Shown: positions 42,331 to 54,554 of the stretch, in pieces
Layout of the letters: the number at the start of each line of letters is the position of its first letter
How positions within the stretch are numbered: position 1 is the stretch's first letter
Source: Heloderma charlesbogerti
Lineage: Eukaryota > Chordata > Lepidosauria > Squamata > Helodermatidae
Assembly: GCA_026122225.1 (NCBI GenBank)
Contig: JANEZZ010000463.1
Coordinates: 806,001-870,000, forward strand
Reading direction: 5' to 3'
DNA: 64,000 nucleotides
Notes under the pieces: model-generated
What the model was told of the DNA's origin: nothing
The model's database searches: none
Seen by the model: only the letters and a program-made list of their open reading frames with translations
Position numbers and translations under genes: made by a program

Positions 42331-43467
42331 GCATTCAGCCAAACTCATTTATAAGCTCCTATTCAGATCTTCATGCTCAGTGTATGAAGTTCTGTGACAT
42401 AGCCACTAGGGCGGTATGTGTGTGCTTATACACTCCCATCTCTACTTTAGCTGTACCCAGTTTGGAGAAAAACGTCTGCACAGAGCTACTGTTTGCTCCT
42501 TAACTTCCAAATAAGCATGCATAGGTTTGGGCTGTTAGTCATAGATGACTATGGTTCTTGATTGCAGCATTTATATTTTACTAGAATATCAGAATTCAGT
42601 TTTGGGATTTTTACATTTAATTATGAACTAAGAGAAGAAAATCTGATTAGTTGCAAAATAGGACAGTGCTGTCTAGACACCGTATTATGGAACCTTCCTA
42701 CTGTAATCATCAGAATTATCCACTTGAAGAGGAGAGGATTTCTTAAAAGTATAATTATCTGGGAAAAACGCTCTTAGTGTAGCAATATCTGACTTACCTT
42801 TGGCAGAATGGAAGAATTGCCATCAGAGAATTGGCCCTGATAATACGCCACAGTAAGCTTGTGCTAAAGTACCTACTCATGCAAGTGACTTGTGTGAGCA
42901 CTGTAACAAGGAAGCCATGAACTTGTGCACGATCACAGCTCTTATTTTTTGACTTGTGATACCTACACTGCAGTGCTGATGCAAGAAGTCTGCGTGACCA
43001 TTTTTTTAGTGCATGTGGCTCCTGATAGTCAGGGCCAAACTGCACACAAAGGCAGCAGACTTGTGGCTTTAATGTGGGCCTGCCATGATGAAATGTAAAG
43101 CAGGGAGTGGGGATGCAATTTAAAATGCAGACAGCAGGAGCTGAACCCTCCCATCCACCATTGTTACCCTTCAGCTGCTTTGGAGTCTAGCTGTGGAGAA
43201 AATTATCTTGGGGCTTATATTGCCAAAACCAACGGCCGATGGGAGATTTTGATCACTAATTTTAAAAAAGGAGCCCAGAGCAGAAAGCGTAATGGTAATA
43301 TTCCTAATGAGAATATCATGGCTGCATTTGGACAATCATATCTCAGCTTAAACTGTGTGTTTCTGCACGCAGCCATTTTTCTCCTCATATGAGTGACTGA
43401 ACAAGGCAGGAAGTCTTCACTTTAGTTTCCTATTTTGTCCAAACCAGGAAACTGGTAAATGGCTTCA
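42331..43467. other. Intron DNA, no gene recognised
   Basis: Nothing assignable. A weak ataggtttgggctgttag near 42520 may be an end of the short MITE family. Confidence 0.35.
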
Positions 43468-43525
43468 GAACAAGCCAAGGTATGAAGCCATGGTTAGAAG
43501 TTGGTTTCATATCTTGGCTTGTTCC
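43468..43525. repeat. Strong hairpin in a MITE-like region
   Basis: Arms 43468-43490 (gaacaagccaaggtatgaag) and 43502-43525 (catatcttggcttgttcc) pair almost perfectly with an 11-base loop. The surroundings (about 43300-43690) look like a palindromic MITE with ggttag/ctaacc words. Confidence 0.6.
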
Positions 43526-43690
43526 AAAACTATTAACCGTTTTTCAGTTCAGACTGTAGTTAACCAAAGACTTCCTGACTTGTTTGCCAGCTTGCACAAA
43601 GGGAGGAGTGAAGTGGGTGTGTATGAGGTCACATATATTGTCCCTATCTTGGTTTATTACACTGAGATATGACTGTCGGGACACAGACAG

Positions 43691-44838
43691 TACTCCAGTT
43701 CTGTCATATTCTGTGTCTTTCTGAGCTTAATGTTTCATCCAGCCCTGGTGACTTATGAATAGAATGATTCTTCCATGATTTGGTGTATATGAAGAATCTA
43801 ATGTGGTTTTCCTCATCTCACCCTGTACTTGTTTAGACTGCTGTCTTGCTAGTGGGGGAAAAAGAAGCGAATATGCAATTACTCCTTCTCTTTTTCTTTT
43901 ACCTAGCAAGAAAAAAGCATTATGTAACTCCTTTAGAAGTCAATAGACAAATTATTATTGGTAATAGCTAAAGTTGGATCAAATAGAGCTTTGTGCAATG
44001 ACACAGTGTTCTTTCAAGTATTCAAGGGAGGGAAAATGCTCCAATTTGTCAGCCAACTAGACAAATAATGGTAATTATTCTTTTAACTTCTATCAGGACT
44101 TGTGTCATGGTGCATGCTTTCTGCATAAAAAGTAAGTCTTATGTTCTCTCCAGTAATATGACTGATGCATAAAGGATGCCTTTTTTTTTTTTTTTTTAAT
44201 CTTAAAGCACATTTACTCCTAAAGGAGGAGAAAAATATATGTCTATACCCAAATCTTGAACTTTCTAATTTAATGGGGTCAGGAGCAATTTTCCAAAAAA
44301 ATGGGCATCAGCCAGCATGGTGCACTTCATTGTGGAAAAACGTGTTATATTCTGATTTATTGTTCATTGTTGTGTAATGCGGAGCTAAGTCAGCAGGAAA
44401 GATGGCTATTTAAGGAAGCAACTTATGAAATATTTAAGCAGTTGTTATTAAAGTTTTCAGTTGGGTCACTGAAACCCCATTTAAAAGCCTTTGTACTTGA
44501 CCCATTTTCTCAATACACTGACTTAATCATTGGTGGGCTGAAATATGGAAGGTATGCCTGCCTTTAAGAATGAGGCAGTGTTCAAATATATCAATAAAAA
44601 GTTGGGGCAGAGGGAGAGAGGGTGGTAATTATGGGCATCTCCACAGCTTCCTCCACCCCACAATCTCAGCCACTCTTGTCCAATACATCTGACTCCTCCA
44701 GTGTCATATGGTGGTTGTGCTGATCCCTCAACAGCCAACATGGCATTCTTGGAGATTTAGAGTGCAGGTGGAACATGGCAGAAAGCTCAGCAGAACCATG
44801 TTGAAAGACTATCTTTGTTTCTAGCACATTTTCCTACA
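43691..44838. other. Intron DNA, no gene recognised
   Basis: A T homopolymer of about 18 bases at 44183-44200. No coding motif. Confidence 0.4.
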
Positions 44839-45072
44839 TACAGTCAGGGCCAGAAATATTGGAACAAGGATAACTGTTTTGGCAGTTGGCCTCTGTACAC
44901 CACCACATTGAAGTTGAAAGGAAACACACCCAGATGGGAGCGAAGTCAAGACTTTCAGCTGTAATTCAAGGGGTTTGGCGAAAGTGGGGCACTAACCATT
45001 CAGGAAGGACAGCCAGTGGTATACACACACACCCCGTTGCTGGGGGCTTATAAGTAAGGGAACAAACCAACA

Positions 45073-46448
45073 TCATTTCAAACTTAAGGATCGCCTTGAA
45101 TAAAAAGGTAAAGGTGTCCCCAACCAGTCGTGTCCGACTCTAGGGTGCGGTGCTCATCCCCGTTTCTAAGCCGAAGAGCCAGCGCTGTCCGAAGACGCTT
45201 CTGTGGTCATGTGGCCGGCATGACTGAACACCGAGGTGCACGGAACGCTGTTACCTTTCCCGCCGAGGCGGTACCTATTTATCTACTTGCAATTTCTTGC
45301 TTTCGAACTGCTAGGTTGGCAGAAGCTGGGACTGAAGACGGGAGCTCACTCCATCACGCAGCACTCGGGTCTCGAACTGCTGACCTGCCGACCTTCCAGT
45401 CTGCAGTTCAGCGTCTTAACCACTAAGCCACTGCGGCTTGAATACCTGGATGAAAATCCTTTGCAGTCAATAACTGCCTGAAGTCTGGAGCCCATGGACA
45501 TGGCCAAATGCTGAGTTTCCTCCCTTGAGATGCTTTGCCAGGCCTTCACTGCAGCTGCCTTCAGCTGCTGCTTGTTTGTGGGTCTTTCTGCCTTCAGTCT
45601 TGTCTTCAGGAAGTGAAAAGCATGCTCTATGGGGTTGAGATCAGGTGACTGACTTGGCCATTGAAGAACATCCCACTTCTTTGCCTGGAGAAACTCTTGG
45701 GTAGCTTTTGCTGTATGTTTAGGGTCATTATCCATCTGCAATATGAAGTGGCGTCCTATCAGTTTGGCAGCATTCGGCTGAATCTGAGCAGAAAGTATAG
45801 CCCTATACACTTCAGAATTCATCCTGCTGCTTTTATCAGCAGTCAGGTCATCAGTAAACACCAGTGACCCGGTTTCATTGGCAGCCATACATGCCCATGC
45901 CATAACACTGCCTCCACCATGTTTGACAGATGATGTGGTATGCTTTGGATCATGAGCTGTTCCTTTCCTTCTCCATACTTTTCTCTTCACATCATTCTGG
46001 TACAAGTTAATCTTAGTTTCATCAATCCAAAGAAGCTTATTCCAGAACTGGGCAGGCTTTTTAGGTGTTTGCTGGCAAAAGCTAATCTGGCCTTTTGGTT
46101 CTTGAGCGTTATTAGTGGTTTGCACCTTGTTGTGAAGCCTCTGTATTTACATTCATAAAGCCATCTCTTGACTGTAGATGTTGACAATGACATGCCTATG
46201 TTCTTGACCTGGCTAGATGTTGTGAAAGGGTCCCTCTTCACCATGAGCAGAATTTTGCAGTCATCCACTTCAGTTGTCTTCTGTGGTCTTCCAGGCCTTT
46301 TGCTGTTGCTGAGCTTGCCAGTTAATTCCTTCTTTTTCAGGATGTTCCAAACTATTGTATTGGCCACTCCCACTGTTTCTGCGATCTCTCTGATGGGTTT
46401 ATTTTGTTTCTTCAGCCTAACGATGGCCTCCTTCACTCGCATGGACAC
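45073..46448 (-). pseudogene. Tc1 transposase, DD34E triad kept, frame broken
   Basis: Cut-and-paste transposase. The N-terminal part (46448 to about 46060) has paired-type helix-turn-helix segments (VKEAIVRLKKQNKPIREIAE) and a KRPGRPQKT linker. A frameshift near 46060-46110 leads to the catalytic part with LLWIDETKINL (first Asp), LQMDNDPKHTA (second Asp) and SPDLNPIEH (Glu). There are 34 residues between the second Asp and the Glu, so DD34E is preserved. The last residues are displaced by the SINE at 45103-45436; the original TGA is on the far side (45073-45075). The first in-frame ATG is at 46440-46442. Confidence 0.88.
45103..45436 (-). mobile_element. Sauria-type SINE with BovB-like tail
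   Basis: On the minus strand the tRNA-like head has an A-box (ggcttagtggttaagacgct) and a B-box (cagttcgagacc). The 3' end reads gagtcggacacgactggttg, matching the BovB tail at 25206-25224 over gagtcggacacgactg. An 8-bp duplication cttgaata (45095-45102 and 45437-45444) frames it. By known partnership, BovB enzymes mobilise such SINEs. No internal disruption is visible, which suggests a young insertion. Confidence 0.85.
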
Positions 46449-46826
46449 CTCTTTGGACCTTATGTTGGGGGTTCCAGTGAACAGCTACCAAATGCGGATA
46501 TAACCCTCAGAACCACCTCCAAGCCTTTTATCTGCTTGATTGGTCATGGGGTACCCAGGAAACAGGCCACACCTGGCCATGCAGCTGCTTGTCGGCCATT
46601 TGTTCCATTACTTATGAACCACCAACGATTGGGGGGGGGTGTATGCCACTGGCTGTACTTCCTGAATGGTTAGTGCCCCACTTTTGTCAAACCCCTTGAA
46701 TTACAGCTGAAAGTCCTGCCTTCACTCCCATCTGGGTGTGTTTCCTTTCAACTTCAATGTGGTGGTGTACAGAGGCCAAATGCCAAAACAGTTATCCTTG
46801 TTCCGATATTTCTGGCCCTGACTGTA

Positions 46827-49798
46827 TGTAGTAGTATGCTAAGGCTCTGAAACTCAGAAAAAAGTTCACATGCAGACTTAATACAAAAATTCCCTCCCAT
46901 TTCTGACTCCTTGCAGAAAGCTTGTGTCCATGCCACACTTTTGTAGATGTGTTCCAATGGACTAACATGGCAATGGACTAACATTAGCAGTAGACTATAG
47001 TTAGAACTTGATAGATGGGAGAATTCTTGGTATTGATTGGTCAATGGTCCCTAGCCATTATTTAAAGGGTAGGGTTACAGCTACTTACAGGTCCATGCAG
47101 GAGTTACTGCTTGGTTTAACAGGTGGCACATAAAATGTGATATGTGCACAAGCCTTCACCTTCATCGCACATGTTCTCCTCAGTGTACCTGACAAGAGGA
47201 GTGCCTGGGTGGCCTGGAGAAATAGGCTGAGTGGAATCAAAGGACACATCAACATTGAAAACTAGTATCACGTCAAGTGCTTCTCCCAAGAGACCTCATA
47301 ATATAGCTTCATAAAGATACTGAGAATTCTGGAAGAGATTCCCAAATATTTACATTTCTTAGGGTTCCTTGCGGCAAGCCTCTTTATATTGCTAATTCAC
47401 TTATGCCCTAGAAGCATTTGTTTGATCTAGGAACTTAGCTCATTACAGAGATATGAGTTTAATATATGGGAGGAAATGTTCTAATCATAAATAGTGTTGA
47501 ACAATACAGTAAGATTCTCTGGTATACTGTAGCAGTAGCATATTCTGTAGTACTTGTATTTTGGTTTTATTCAAAATTTTGGAATGGTTGGATCAACCTT
47601 ATGGCTATTTCCAGATCAGTGATTTTTATCACACGAGTGCTGTGCATCCCAACAGGATTATTATTGGGGCCCATGTGCCAGATCTAATGAAAGAGAGCTG
47701 TTGTAGTGTATGTCCCTCCACAGTTCTAAGGGGTAATTTTTGCCGTGAAACATTCAGTGGCTTGCTTTGGAAACCCCACACAAATTTTAAACAATACACA
47801 GTTTTATTTAGACAATTATTTTTGTTCTCCTCTTTCTCCTTCTGCCTAAAGGCATGAACTTGTCATTCGTCATTAGCTTTGTCTAAAGAATTGCCTTCTG
47901 TGAACACGCAACATGTCAATAACACTCAGACACTAGTGAAGAAAGGTTTAGCATGTGGTACTTTGACAAGTTCAAAGCCAACTGCTGCATTGCTCAGTGA
48001 AATGAAAGGATGGCTGTGAGGGAAAAGACAAAGATAACATGTAATCTTATAATAGTGTTTTTAAACTGATGTCTTGCTTTCCCAATGGCAAAAAGGGGCC
48101 ATCCAGGCAACTTCAAACTGAGGTAGTTTTTCAGCTGAGTTTTCTGATATGGTGGAATTATCATTGTGGACCCTTGCTTATTTGTGGGAACAGAAAGGAG
48201 AAGTGTGACACAAACCCTTTGAGCAGAAAGAAATGTTAGAGGGCCTACAAGTATTTTGTGAGGTGCATACTACAAGGTGGGATGATAGTAATTCTGTGTA
48301 GGCATCATGCATGCTGCCCTCATGGTGGCGTCTCTTATCACAATGTAAGAATGATGTCGAAGAACACGTAAATTGCTTCTCCATGTAGTAGGATCTTTTA
48401 AAAAATAAAATAAAATACCTTGTCTGCTTCTTGCCTATCTAAAATCATGCAGCTTAGAGTATGTGTTCTTAAGTAATTACTGGTTTAGTAAAAATTTGTT
48501 CTTTTCATAGCAATTCAAATTGCTACCATTAGCAACACGATATGTAAAGCAATCATTCAGACATTTACACAGCACGATGACAAAGTCTTTCATGCTGTTC
48601 CGAAAGGGCCTTCTTTATTTTTAGTCTCTTCTTTACAATTTTGAATTCTTTGATTTCCTCTTCTTTGCTTGTCCTTTCCCCCCCCACACCTTTTAAAATG
48701 ACACTGAAATGTTTGGAATACTCCAATGGGCTTTACAAGCATAGTCTCTTAGTCTGTAGGTGGGCGGGGGGGGGGGCAGGGATCCTACAAAATTACAAAA
48801 GCACAGCCTCATTTCTTCATATATTAAACATGAATAATTGTGGTCTTACCTCAATGACTTGTTTGTGTGGGAGAATAAGAAGACTACAGAGGGAAATAAG
48901 CCAATGCCTTTGAGGAAAGGAATATGTAGAAAGAGAACTTGCTTCAGATGGATAGAAGGGGAAGAGAATTTTAAATTGTAAGTGGTAGAACAGGCTTGTA
49001 GAAGGGAAGAATGTTGATAGTTATGAACATTTGGGAATTGTTTATGTATTATTTCATTTCTCTCTTGCCTTTCTTTCATGGGGCTCAAGGCAGCATACAT
49101 AGGATTTCCAGGCATTTTTCTGTTGAAGGTACATGCATCATGTACCTTCAGACCACGTCCTGTCTTCAGCCTTTATTCACAAGGGTTTTATACTTCTGAA
49201 GCTGTGTTGTATAGATATTATGCAGAATATACTTTTATCTCAGATTAGTCAAAATTCTATTTTCCTTATTCCCTATATGTATTTAGCTTGGTGTTAAAGG
49301 CTTATTCAAATAGAATGGATATGAAATGGTGAATATCCAAAGTTTTTGAAGGTCCCCAGACCTTTTTAATAGAGGTGGTTTTACTGTTCAGAGGTGGTAT
49401 TAATACCATCCAATGGAACCTGTGGAGCTTAAAATTAAATCTCACCTTGAAAAATAAACCAGAGGTTTAAAAACTAACCCACTTACAACCAATCAGGATT
49501 GATGAGATATCAGTATTAATGTTCCATGTGAATTAAACTGTGTGTGACTTTTCATGTCAAAATTGCTTCCCTCAGTCTTAAATCATGTACAGTGTTCAAG
49601 AGGGGCTTTTCACTGTCTCCTAATTGTCTTCTAATCCATGTGGATTCTTTTCCTCCTTTCTGAGTCCTATAGCCGTTCTTGGCAATTTACATGCAATTTA
49701 TTTTAGTGATATTTGATGTCTGTTATGATGAAAGTGTCAATGTTCTAAAGATTAAATTGATTTTCTTCCTTTCTCTTTCCCTCTGCCCTTGTTTCCAG
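46827..49798. other. Intron DNA, no gene recognised
   Basis: Long unassigned stretch to the acceptor before 49799. A C run near 48680 and a G run at about 48763-48776 are the only simple features. Confidence 0.4.
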
Positions 49799-49934
49799 AA
49801 ACAGTATTGCTGCTTCAGCAGTGTGTGCCTTCAATCTCAGTGCTATTACACAAGCCTTTAATGGGCCTTTCCGATACCAAGAAAATCCAAGATCTGCCTG
49901 GCTGCCAACAATCAACCCCATCCCTAATTTTCAG
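49799..49934 (+). CDS. SEMA5B: SEMA5B exon (136 nt, phase 2/0), sema domain
   Basis: Acceptor cttgtttccag, donor gtattt. The first base completes Val. The exon then encodes NSIAASAVCAFNLSAITQAF, followed by GPFRYQENPRSAWLP and NPIPNFQ. AVCAFN and the W-L-P-x-x-N-P-x-P-x-F block are characteristic of class 5 semaphorins. NLS is a potential glycosylation site. The NPIPNFQ ending favours SEMA5B over SEMA5A. The frame of the overlapping 106-codon run is not the coding one. Confidence 0.95.
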
Positions 49935-50034
49935 GTATTTTAATGCAACCTCAGTTCACTGTACTCAGGTCTGTTTCCTCTTTGATGGTACTGTTACAAT
50001 TAGCCAATGCGGTGCAATGGCTGGCACATCAATG

Positions 50035-50150
50035 TGCAGTGTAGTGCAATGGCTGTTTAGACATGGGGAGCCCAGCATCAAATCCCCATTAAATTATGAA
50101 GCTCACTAGGTTGTGTTGGGCAACTCACGTCTCATAGCCTAATGTTATTT
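50035..50150 (+). mobile_element. tRNA-derived SINE fragment
   Basis: Head-like agtgcaatggctgtttagac, then catcaaatccccattaaatt and gaagctcactaggtt, resembling the SINE at 10660-10915 (ggttcaaatccctg, ccatgaacttcattggg). The tail is missing. Confidence 0.5.
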
Positions 50151-51613
50151 CCATAGGAACATACCTGCTATCATTGCCACCTTTGGGCGGGGGAGGGGCG
50201 GTGTGTGTGTATGTGTTTCCTGCCCACAACTGTGTGGTTGTTTCTGAGGCCCCATTGATATGTTACTTGTGTGGCTTCTTCTGACCTTTTGGTCCAGTAA
50301 TGTATGTAATGCGGAGACCAAATGTGGGGTGTGTATGTAAGGTGCCCAAAACAACCCCTGTCTCATCAGCCTCGGGGTGTTTATATACTAGCTCCATTCC
50401 TATGTGAGACATTTCTGTTCTTTCCTGGGTCCAGAGGTTTGCCCTCCTGATTCTTTGAACCTGTAAATAAGCCAACTGCTAGGAGAGTCAGTTTAACTGA
50501 TATATAACAGGCCTGGGAGTAGGTTAGGTAGGTTAGAGCAAAGCCAAGTGTTTTACTTTCTTTGAGCTGGAGTTTATAACCTGAAGTCACTTTTGTTTTC
50601 TTTTATGTATCCTTTCCCCTTGAATCTCATTAAAAAGCCATTTTAAACCTTTACTTTAATCTGCTTCTCTGTGCTTAAGCTCATTCTCCCCACGTGCTGC
50701 GTGACTGGTGTGTCAAAGCCAGTGGGCAAGAGGCAGAGGCGTTTGCCTGAGGGGCAAGAGGGTGGCAGTAGTGGTGTCACTCCTTGAGTAGCATGGTCAG
50801 GAGGGTGGACTATAAGACAGTTTGTTACAGGAAGTATTGTGAGACACCTACTTCCCCCATCCTAGCTTTGCCTCTCCCCAGGACCTGTAGTTTGGCAGTA
50901 ACGACATTGCCAAATTGCAAAATCTCTGGCTGGTGACAAGGAGTGGCAATGCCAGGCACCTCCCAAGACCAACACCTCAGCAGGAGCTCCACAACTAACC
51001 ACCAGCACACCCTGCCCTGCTGCTGCCCTCCTCATGTCATTGCTGCCAGCTCTCTCCCTTTAGCCTAGAGGGCAAGCAAGTGACAGGAGCAAGGAAAAGG
51101 AGCAGCTGCTGCTGCTGCCTGATTCACTTGCCTCTTCCCCCCTAAGCAGCAGTGAGAATTGGACCAAGGGGGAGAGGGAGTGAGTGAGTGATGGCAAGAA
51201 GAAGCTGAGTTCTCACCAAGGGCATCTTGCCTGTGTCCTAATCAAAACTTCGATACAATGATACTGGTACATTGCTCCCATGTGGTCTTACCATTACATA
51301 TGTTACAAAAGCAACATGGGAATCAGCCATGTGGAAGTGACCATCACGCTTCTAGGTTATGTAAGAACAGATCCTAGCCTGAGAAATAAGAAAATGTTTG
51401 ATGAAGTAAAACATTAAGAAGTTGGTAAGGTGATGCACTTCTAGCAGACTACAACCACCACTATTGCTTCTATTCCTCCTCCTCCTCCATCATATATATT
51501 TAGTGTCAACTGTACAGGTGTTATAAATCTGAGTAAAGTAAATGTGTGAGGGTGAGAAGTGCACTAGCCCTGCCCCCCCCTCACACATTTCCGTCACCCT
51601 GTATTTGTAGAGG
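50151..51613. other. Intron DNA; possible LTR-like stretch, unproven
   Basis: Between about 50310 and 50740 there is a TATATA-like segment and an attaaaaagcc segment that could belong to an old LTR. I found no termini or duplication. The rest is unassigned. Confidence 0.25.
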
Positions 51614-51760
51614 GCGAAGTTCTGAAAGGAGAGCCTCCTGTGTCTGTGGGGGCTCTCCACATGATTTTGAATGCTTGTAAATTAAGCGTTCAAAATCAGC
51701 ATTCAAAATCACATGGAAAACCTCCACAGATGCAAGAGGCTCTCTTATTCAGCACTTTGC
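51614..51760. mobile_element. Foldback MITE, relative of 4856-4995
   Basis: Arms of about 61 bases: 51614-51674 (starts gcgaagttctgaaaggagag) and 51699-51760 (ends ttattcagcactttgc). The loop is about 24 bases and includes another copy of the inner arm word gttcaaaatc. It shares gagagcctcctgt with the foldback at 4856. Confidence 0.7.
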
Positions 51761-52006
51761 TCTCCTTGAGTACAATGCGATGGAAACACAGGAGTGGCGG
51801 GGAGTGAGGGGCAAAGCTAGTGCACTCACCTTCCTCATGTATTTACTCTACTCAGATGTGTAATGCCTGACTAGGGCTAGTGTGTCATTTAGTTTCTGCT
51901 ATTCAGGGATTTCTCAAGTTCTTAGATAGGAATATTGCAAAAGGCTTGATGTTTCAGGCCTTGGTTCAAAATTTTGTTCTTTCATAGCCTCTGACTCTGA
52001 AGCTTA

Positions 52007-52423
52007 TAGAATCATAGAATCATAGAATAGTAGGGTTGGAAGGGGCCTACAAGGCCATCGAGTCCAACCCCCTGCTCAATGCAGGAATCCAAGTCAGAGC
52101 ATCCCCGACAAATGGCTGTCCAGCCTCGTCTTGAAGGCCTCCAGTGTGGGAGAGCCCACCACCTCCCCAGGTAATTGGTTCCATTGTCGTATTGCTCTGA
52201 CACTCAGGAAGTTTTTCCTGATGTTCAGCCGGAATCTGGCTTCCTTTAACTTGAGCCCATTATTCCGTGTCCTGCACTCTGGGATGATCAAGAAGAGATC
52301 CTGGCCTTCTTCTCTGTGACAACCTTTCAAGTACTTGAAGAGTGCTATCATATCTCCCCTCAGTCTTCTCTTCTCAAGGCTAAACATGCCCAGTTCTTTC
52401 AGTCTCTCTTCACAGGGCTTTGT
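52007..52423 (-). mobile_element. CR1 LINE 3' end
   Basis: Minus-strand frame 52387-52094 reads KRRLRGDMIALFKYLKG, then FRLNIRKNFLSVRAIRQWNQ and LPGEVVGSPTLEAFKTRLD, the C-terminus of amniote CR1 ORF2. The 3' end shows the CR1-typical short direct repeats (tcatagaa units) at 52007-52028. It is 5' truncated and intact in its last about 95 codons. Confidence 0.9.
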
Positions 52424-53803
52424 TTAAGGGCTTTGCAAGGATCTTCAGGAAAATGATGGCCCTGGACACTTCCCTCTATCTCTGCTGCTGCCCCTTCCTC
52501 CTGCCAGTCTAGTCCCTATCTTAGCAGGCAAAAACTGTACTTGTTCGTGCCCCATAGGAGGGAGGTCACAAAACCAGCACTCTTCTGGTTTGCTTTTCAG
52601 GAGCAGAACATACTGTGGGATATCCACTTAAATTTGCATGGGTTCTAGCCAATGTTTACCCAGAAAATCAAGCAGGGTTATCATAGAAGATCTAGGAAGC
52701 AGCATTTGTCAGCATCCAGTTAAGCTTATGACTCTGGCATCCTCTACCCCACCCCCATACACAGTGGCTACTGATGGATAGAATATCTTTGGTTACATTT
52801 GAAGGAATATTTGTGCTGTGGGATGGTTTTGGACCAATCTGAATGAATTTATCCTGATGCTCTGTAAAAGTGTGTCATCCAGGAAGATTCTTGGCTCCAG
52901 AATGCAGTGCATCTTCTTGTATATACTAGCTGCCCTCCAGTGTTTGGTTCACAAGAACAACTGGAAGCCTTTTATATTGCATGTTACTAACTCATGCAGC
53001 AGTAAGAGATATTTTGGACTAGCTTTGGTCTTCCAAAGTGTAAAGCCTCTGATGCAGAAGGGTTGTGAAAAGATTACAGAACCAAGATGAGAGTTTCACA
53101 AAAGAAAACAGAATGTATGTGGTGAGCGACAGGAAAATTGCAAAAAGGGATTAGAAGATTTTTCAAGTACAAAAGGAACAAGAGGTCAATGAAAAGGCCT
53201 TCAGGAGATGACAAAGGTAATTTAGTGGCTGAGAAAAAGTATTGGGAGGGAAATTAATTCCTCACTTCGTTGTTTGAAGGATGAAGGAACAATGCCAGAA
53301 ACCTTTCTTTACAAGGAAGGAAGGAAAGAAAGAAGGAAGGAAGGCTACAGGTGCCCTATTATCACCTTCCTATGTGTAATGTATGTAAACAGCTTCTGAA
53401 TAATGTAATTTGAAAACTTGCAAGATCCAATGTTCAACAGCGAACCAAGCCAAAGAGAGAGATAATTCAGTTCCAGCTTTACCTCCCTTTTTTTGTAGGA
53501 CTGTCACGGATGATCATGAGATATATGGTCACCAATTATGTCTGTGAAGAAAGAGGAATGGGAAGTAGTCTGGAGGCCATCCCTAAATTTGGCTTAAAAT
53601 AAGGGGAAGGCAGGCAGCATAAATAGTGAGAGCGAGAACTGCAAATAGGAACATTTTCTGAACTTTGGTACATCTGTTCAGAAACAGAAGACGAGACTTT
53701 AAAGCCCAAGAAAGATTTTGGTCTCCAGATTGTAAATTCTGTCTTGTGTCTGAATGTCCCTACTTTTCCTCTTCCTTTCAACAGTTTTTAATTTCTGTAT
53801 TCT
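52424..53803. other. Intron DNA; AAGG microsatellite
   Basis: A short GGAA/AAGG repeat at 53314-53344. Otherwise no recognisable feature. Confidence 0.45.
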
Positions 53804-53893
53804 GGGGCTGCAATCTTATAAATGCTCACTTGGGAGGAAGGCCCATTGAAATCAATGGGACTTATTTCCAAGTAAACATACACAGAATTGCAT
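53804..53893. mobile_element. Short palindromic MITE (ataggattg family)
   Basis: Ggggctgcaatcttataaa at the left, cccattgaaatcaatggg as a central perfect 18-bp palindrome, and a right end near acacagaattgca. Copies at 23154, 40638 and 59491. Confidence 0.65.
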
Positions 53894-54162
53894 TTGTACC
53901 ACATGGGAGTAAATTAACCTCTCACTGACAAGAGGACTAGTATTTGGATGTCTCTATGTTATACGGGGAAAGGAACAAATTTGCCAACTGTAATACACTT
54001 TATCACTGGAATCTGACTCTAACATTCATGTCAGATTAAACACCACTGCAGGCAAAGAGAACACTCTACAGTTAAAAAAAGAGAGTAGCATTTAATCCAA
54101 GAGAGGTTAAATAAATGGACAGACAAACAAACAAACACTGGTGTTCTGTTCTCCATCTTCAG

Positions 54163-54370
54163 TGTGGAATATTGAACGATGATAGCCCAAACGAAAACTT
54201 GACCGAGAGGATCCTGCAGGATGCCCAGCGCTTATTCCTGATGAACGATGTGGTGCAGCCAGTTTCTGTAGATCCATATGTCACTCAGGACAACATCCGT
54301 TTTTCTAAGCTGGTGGTTGACATTGTTCAGGGCAAGGATACTCTTTATCATGTGATGTACATTGGGACAG
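54163..54370 (+). CDS. SEMA5B: SEMA5B exon (208 nt, phase 0/1), sema domain
   Basis: Acceptor ctccatcttcag, donor gtgagt. It encodes 69 codons plus one base: CGILNDDSPNENLTE, LQDAQRLFLMNDVVQPV, VTQDNIRFSKLVVD and KDTLYHVMYIGT. LxHVxYIGT is the conserved strand before the last propeller blade. NLT is a potential glycosylation site. The final g and the ag of the next exon form Glu, giving GTEHGT. Confidence 0.96.
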
Positions 54371-54554
54371 GTGAGTGCTTTTTTATAGCTAGGGTACCTC
54401 TATCATCATATTCGTGGAAATATGGAATTCAGGCCGCTATTTAATATGAAGTCTTTTTCAGAAATAGAATACTGTGGGAGTTGACTTTTCATTATTCATA
54501 AGTTGGAAACTGAGTGAGCATTTTGAAAGTGTAGGCTACAGTTGAGATTGTGTT

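Larger units (their letters stand above)
44841..46824 (-). mobile_element. Near-complete Tc1 transposon with long inverted repeats
   Basis: It is bounded by TA on each side (44839-44840 and 46825-46826). The terminal repeats start cagtcagggccagaaatatt and extend inward as imperfect inverted arms of about 220 bp (44841-45060 and 46605-46824). The transposase is antisense to the semaphorin gene. A SINE of 334 bp lies inside (45103-45436), so the Tc1 is older than that SINE. Without the SINE it is about 1.64 kb, a typical Tc1 length. Confidence 0.92.

Noticed and set aside
46168..46503. 111-codon + strand frame
   Set aside because: It is antisense to the Tc1 transposase N-terminus, which has clear motifs.
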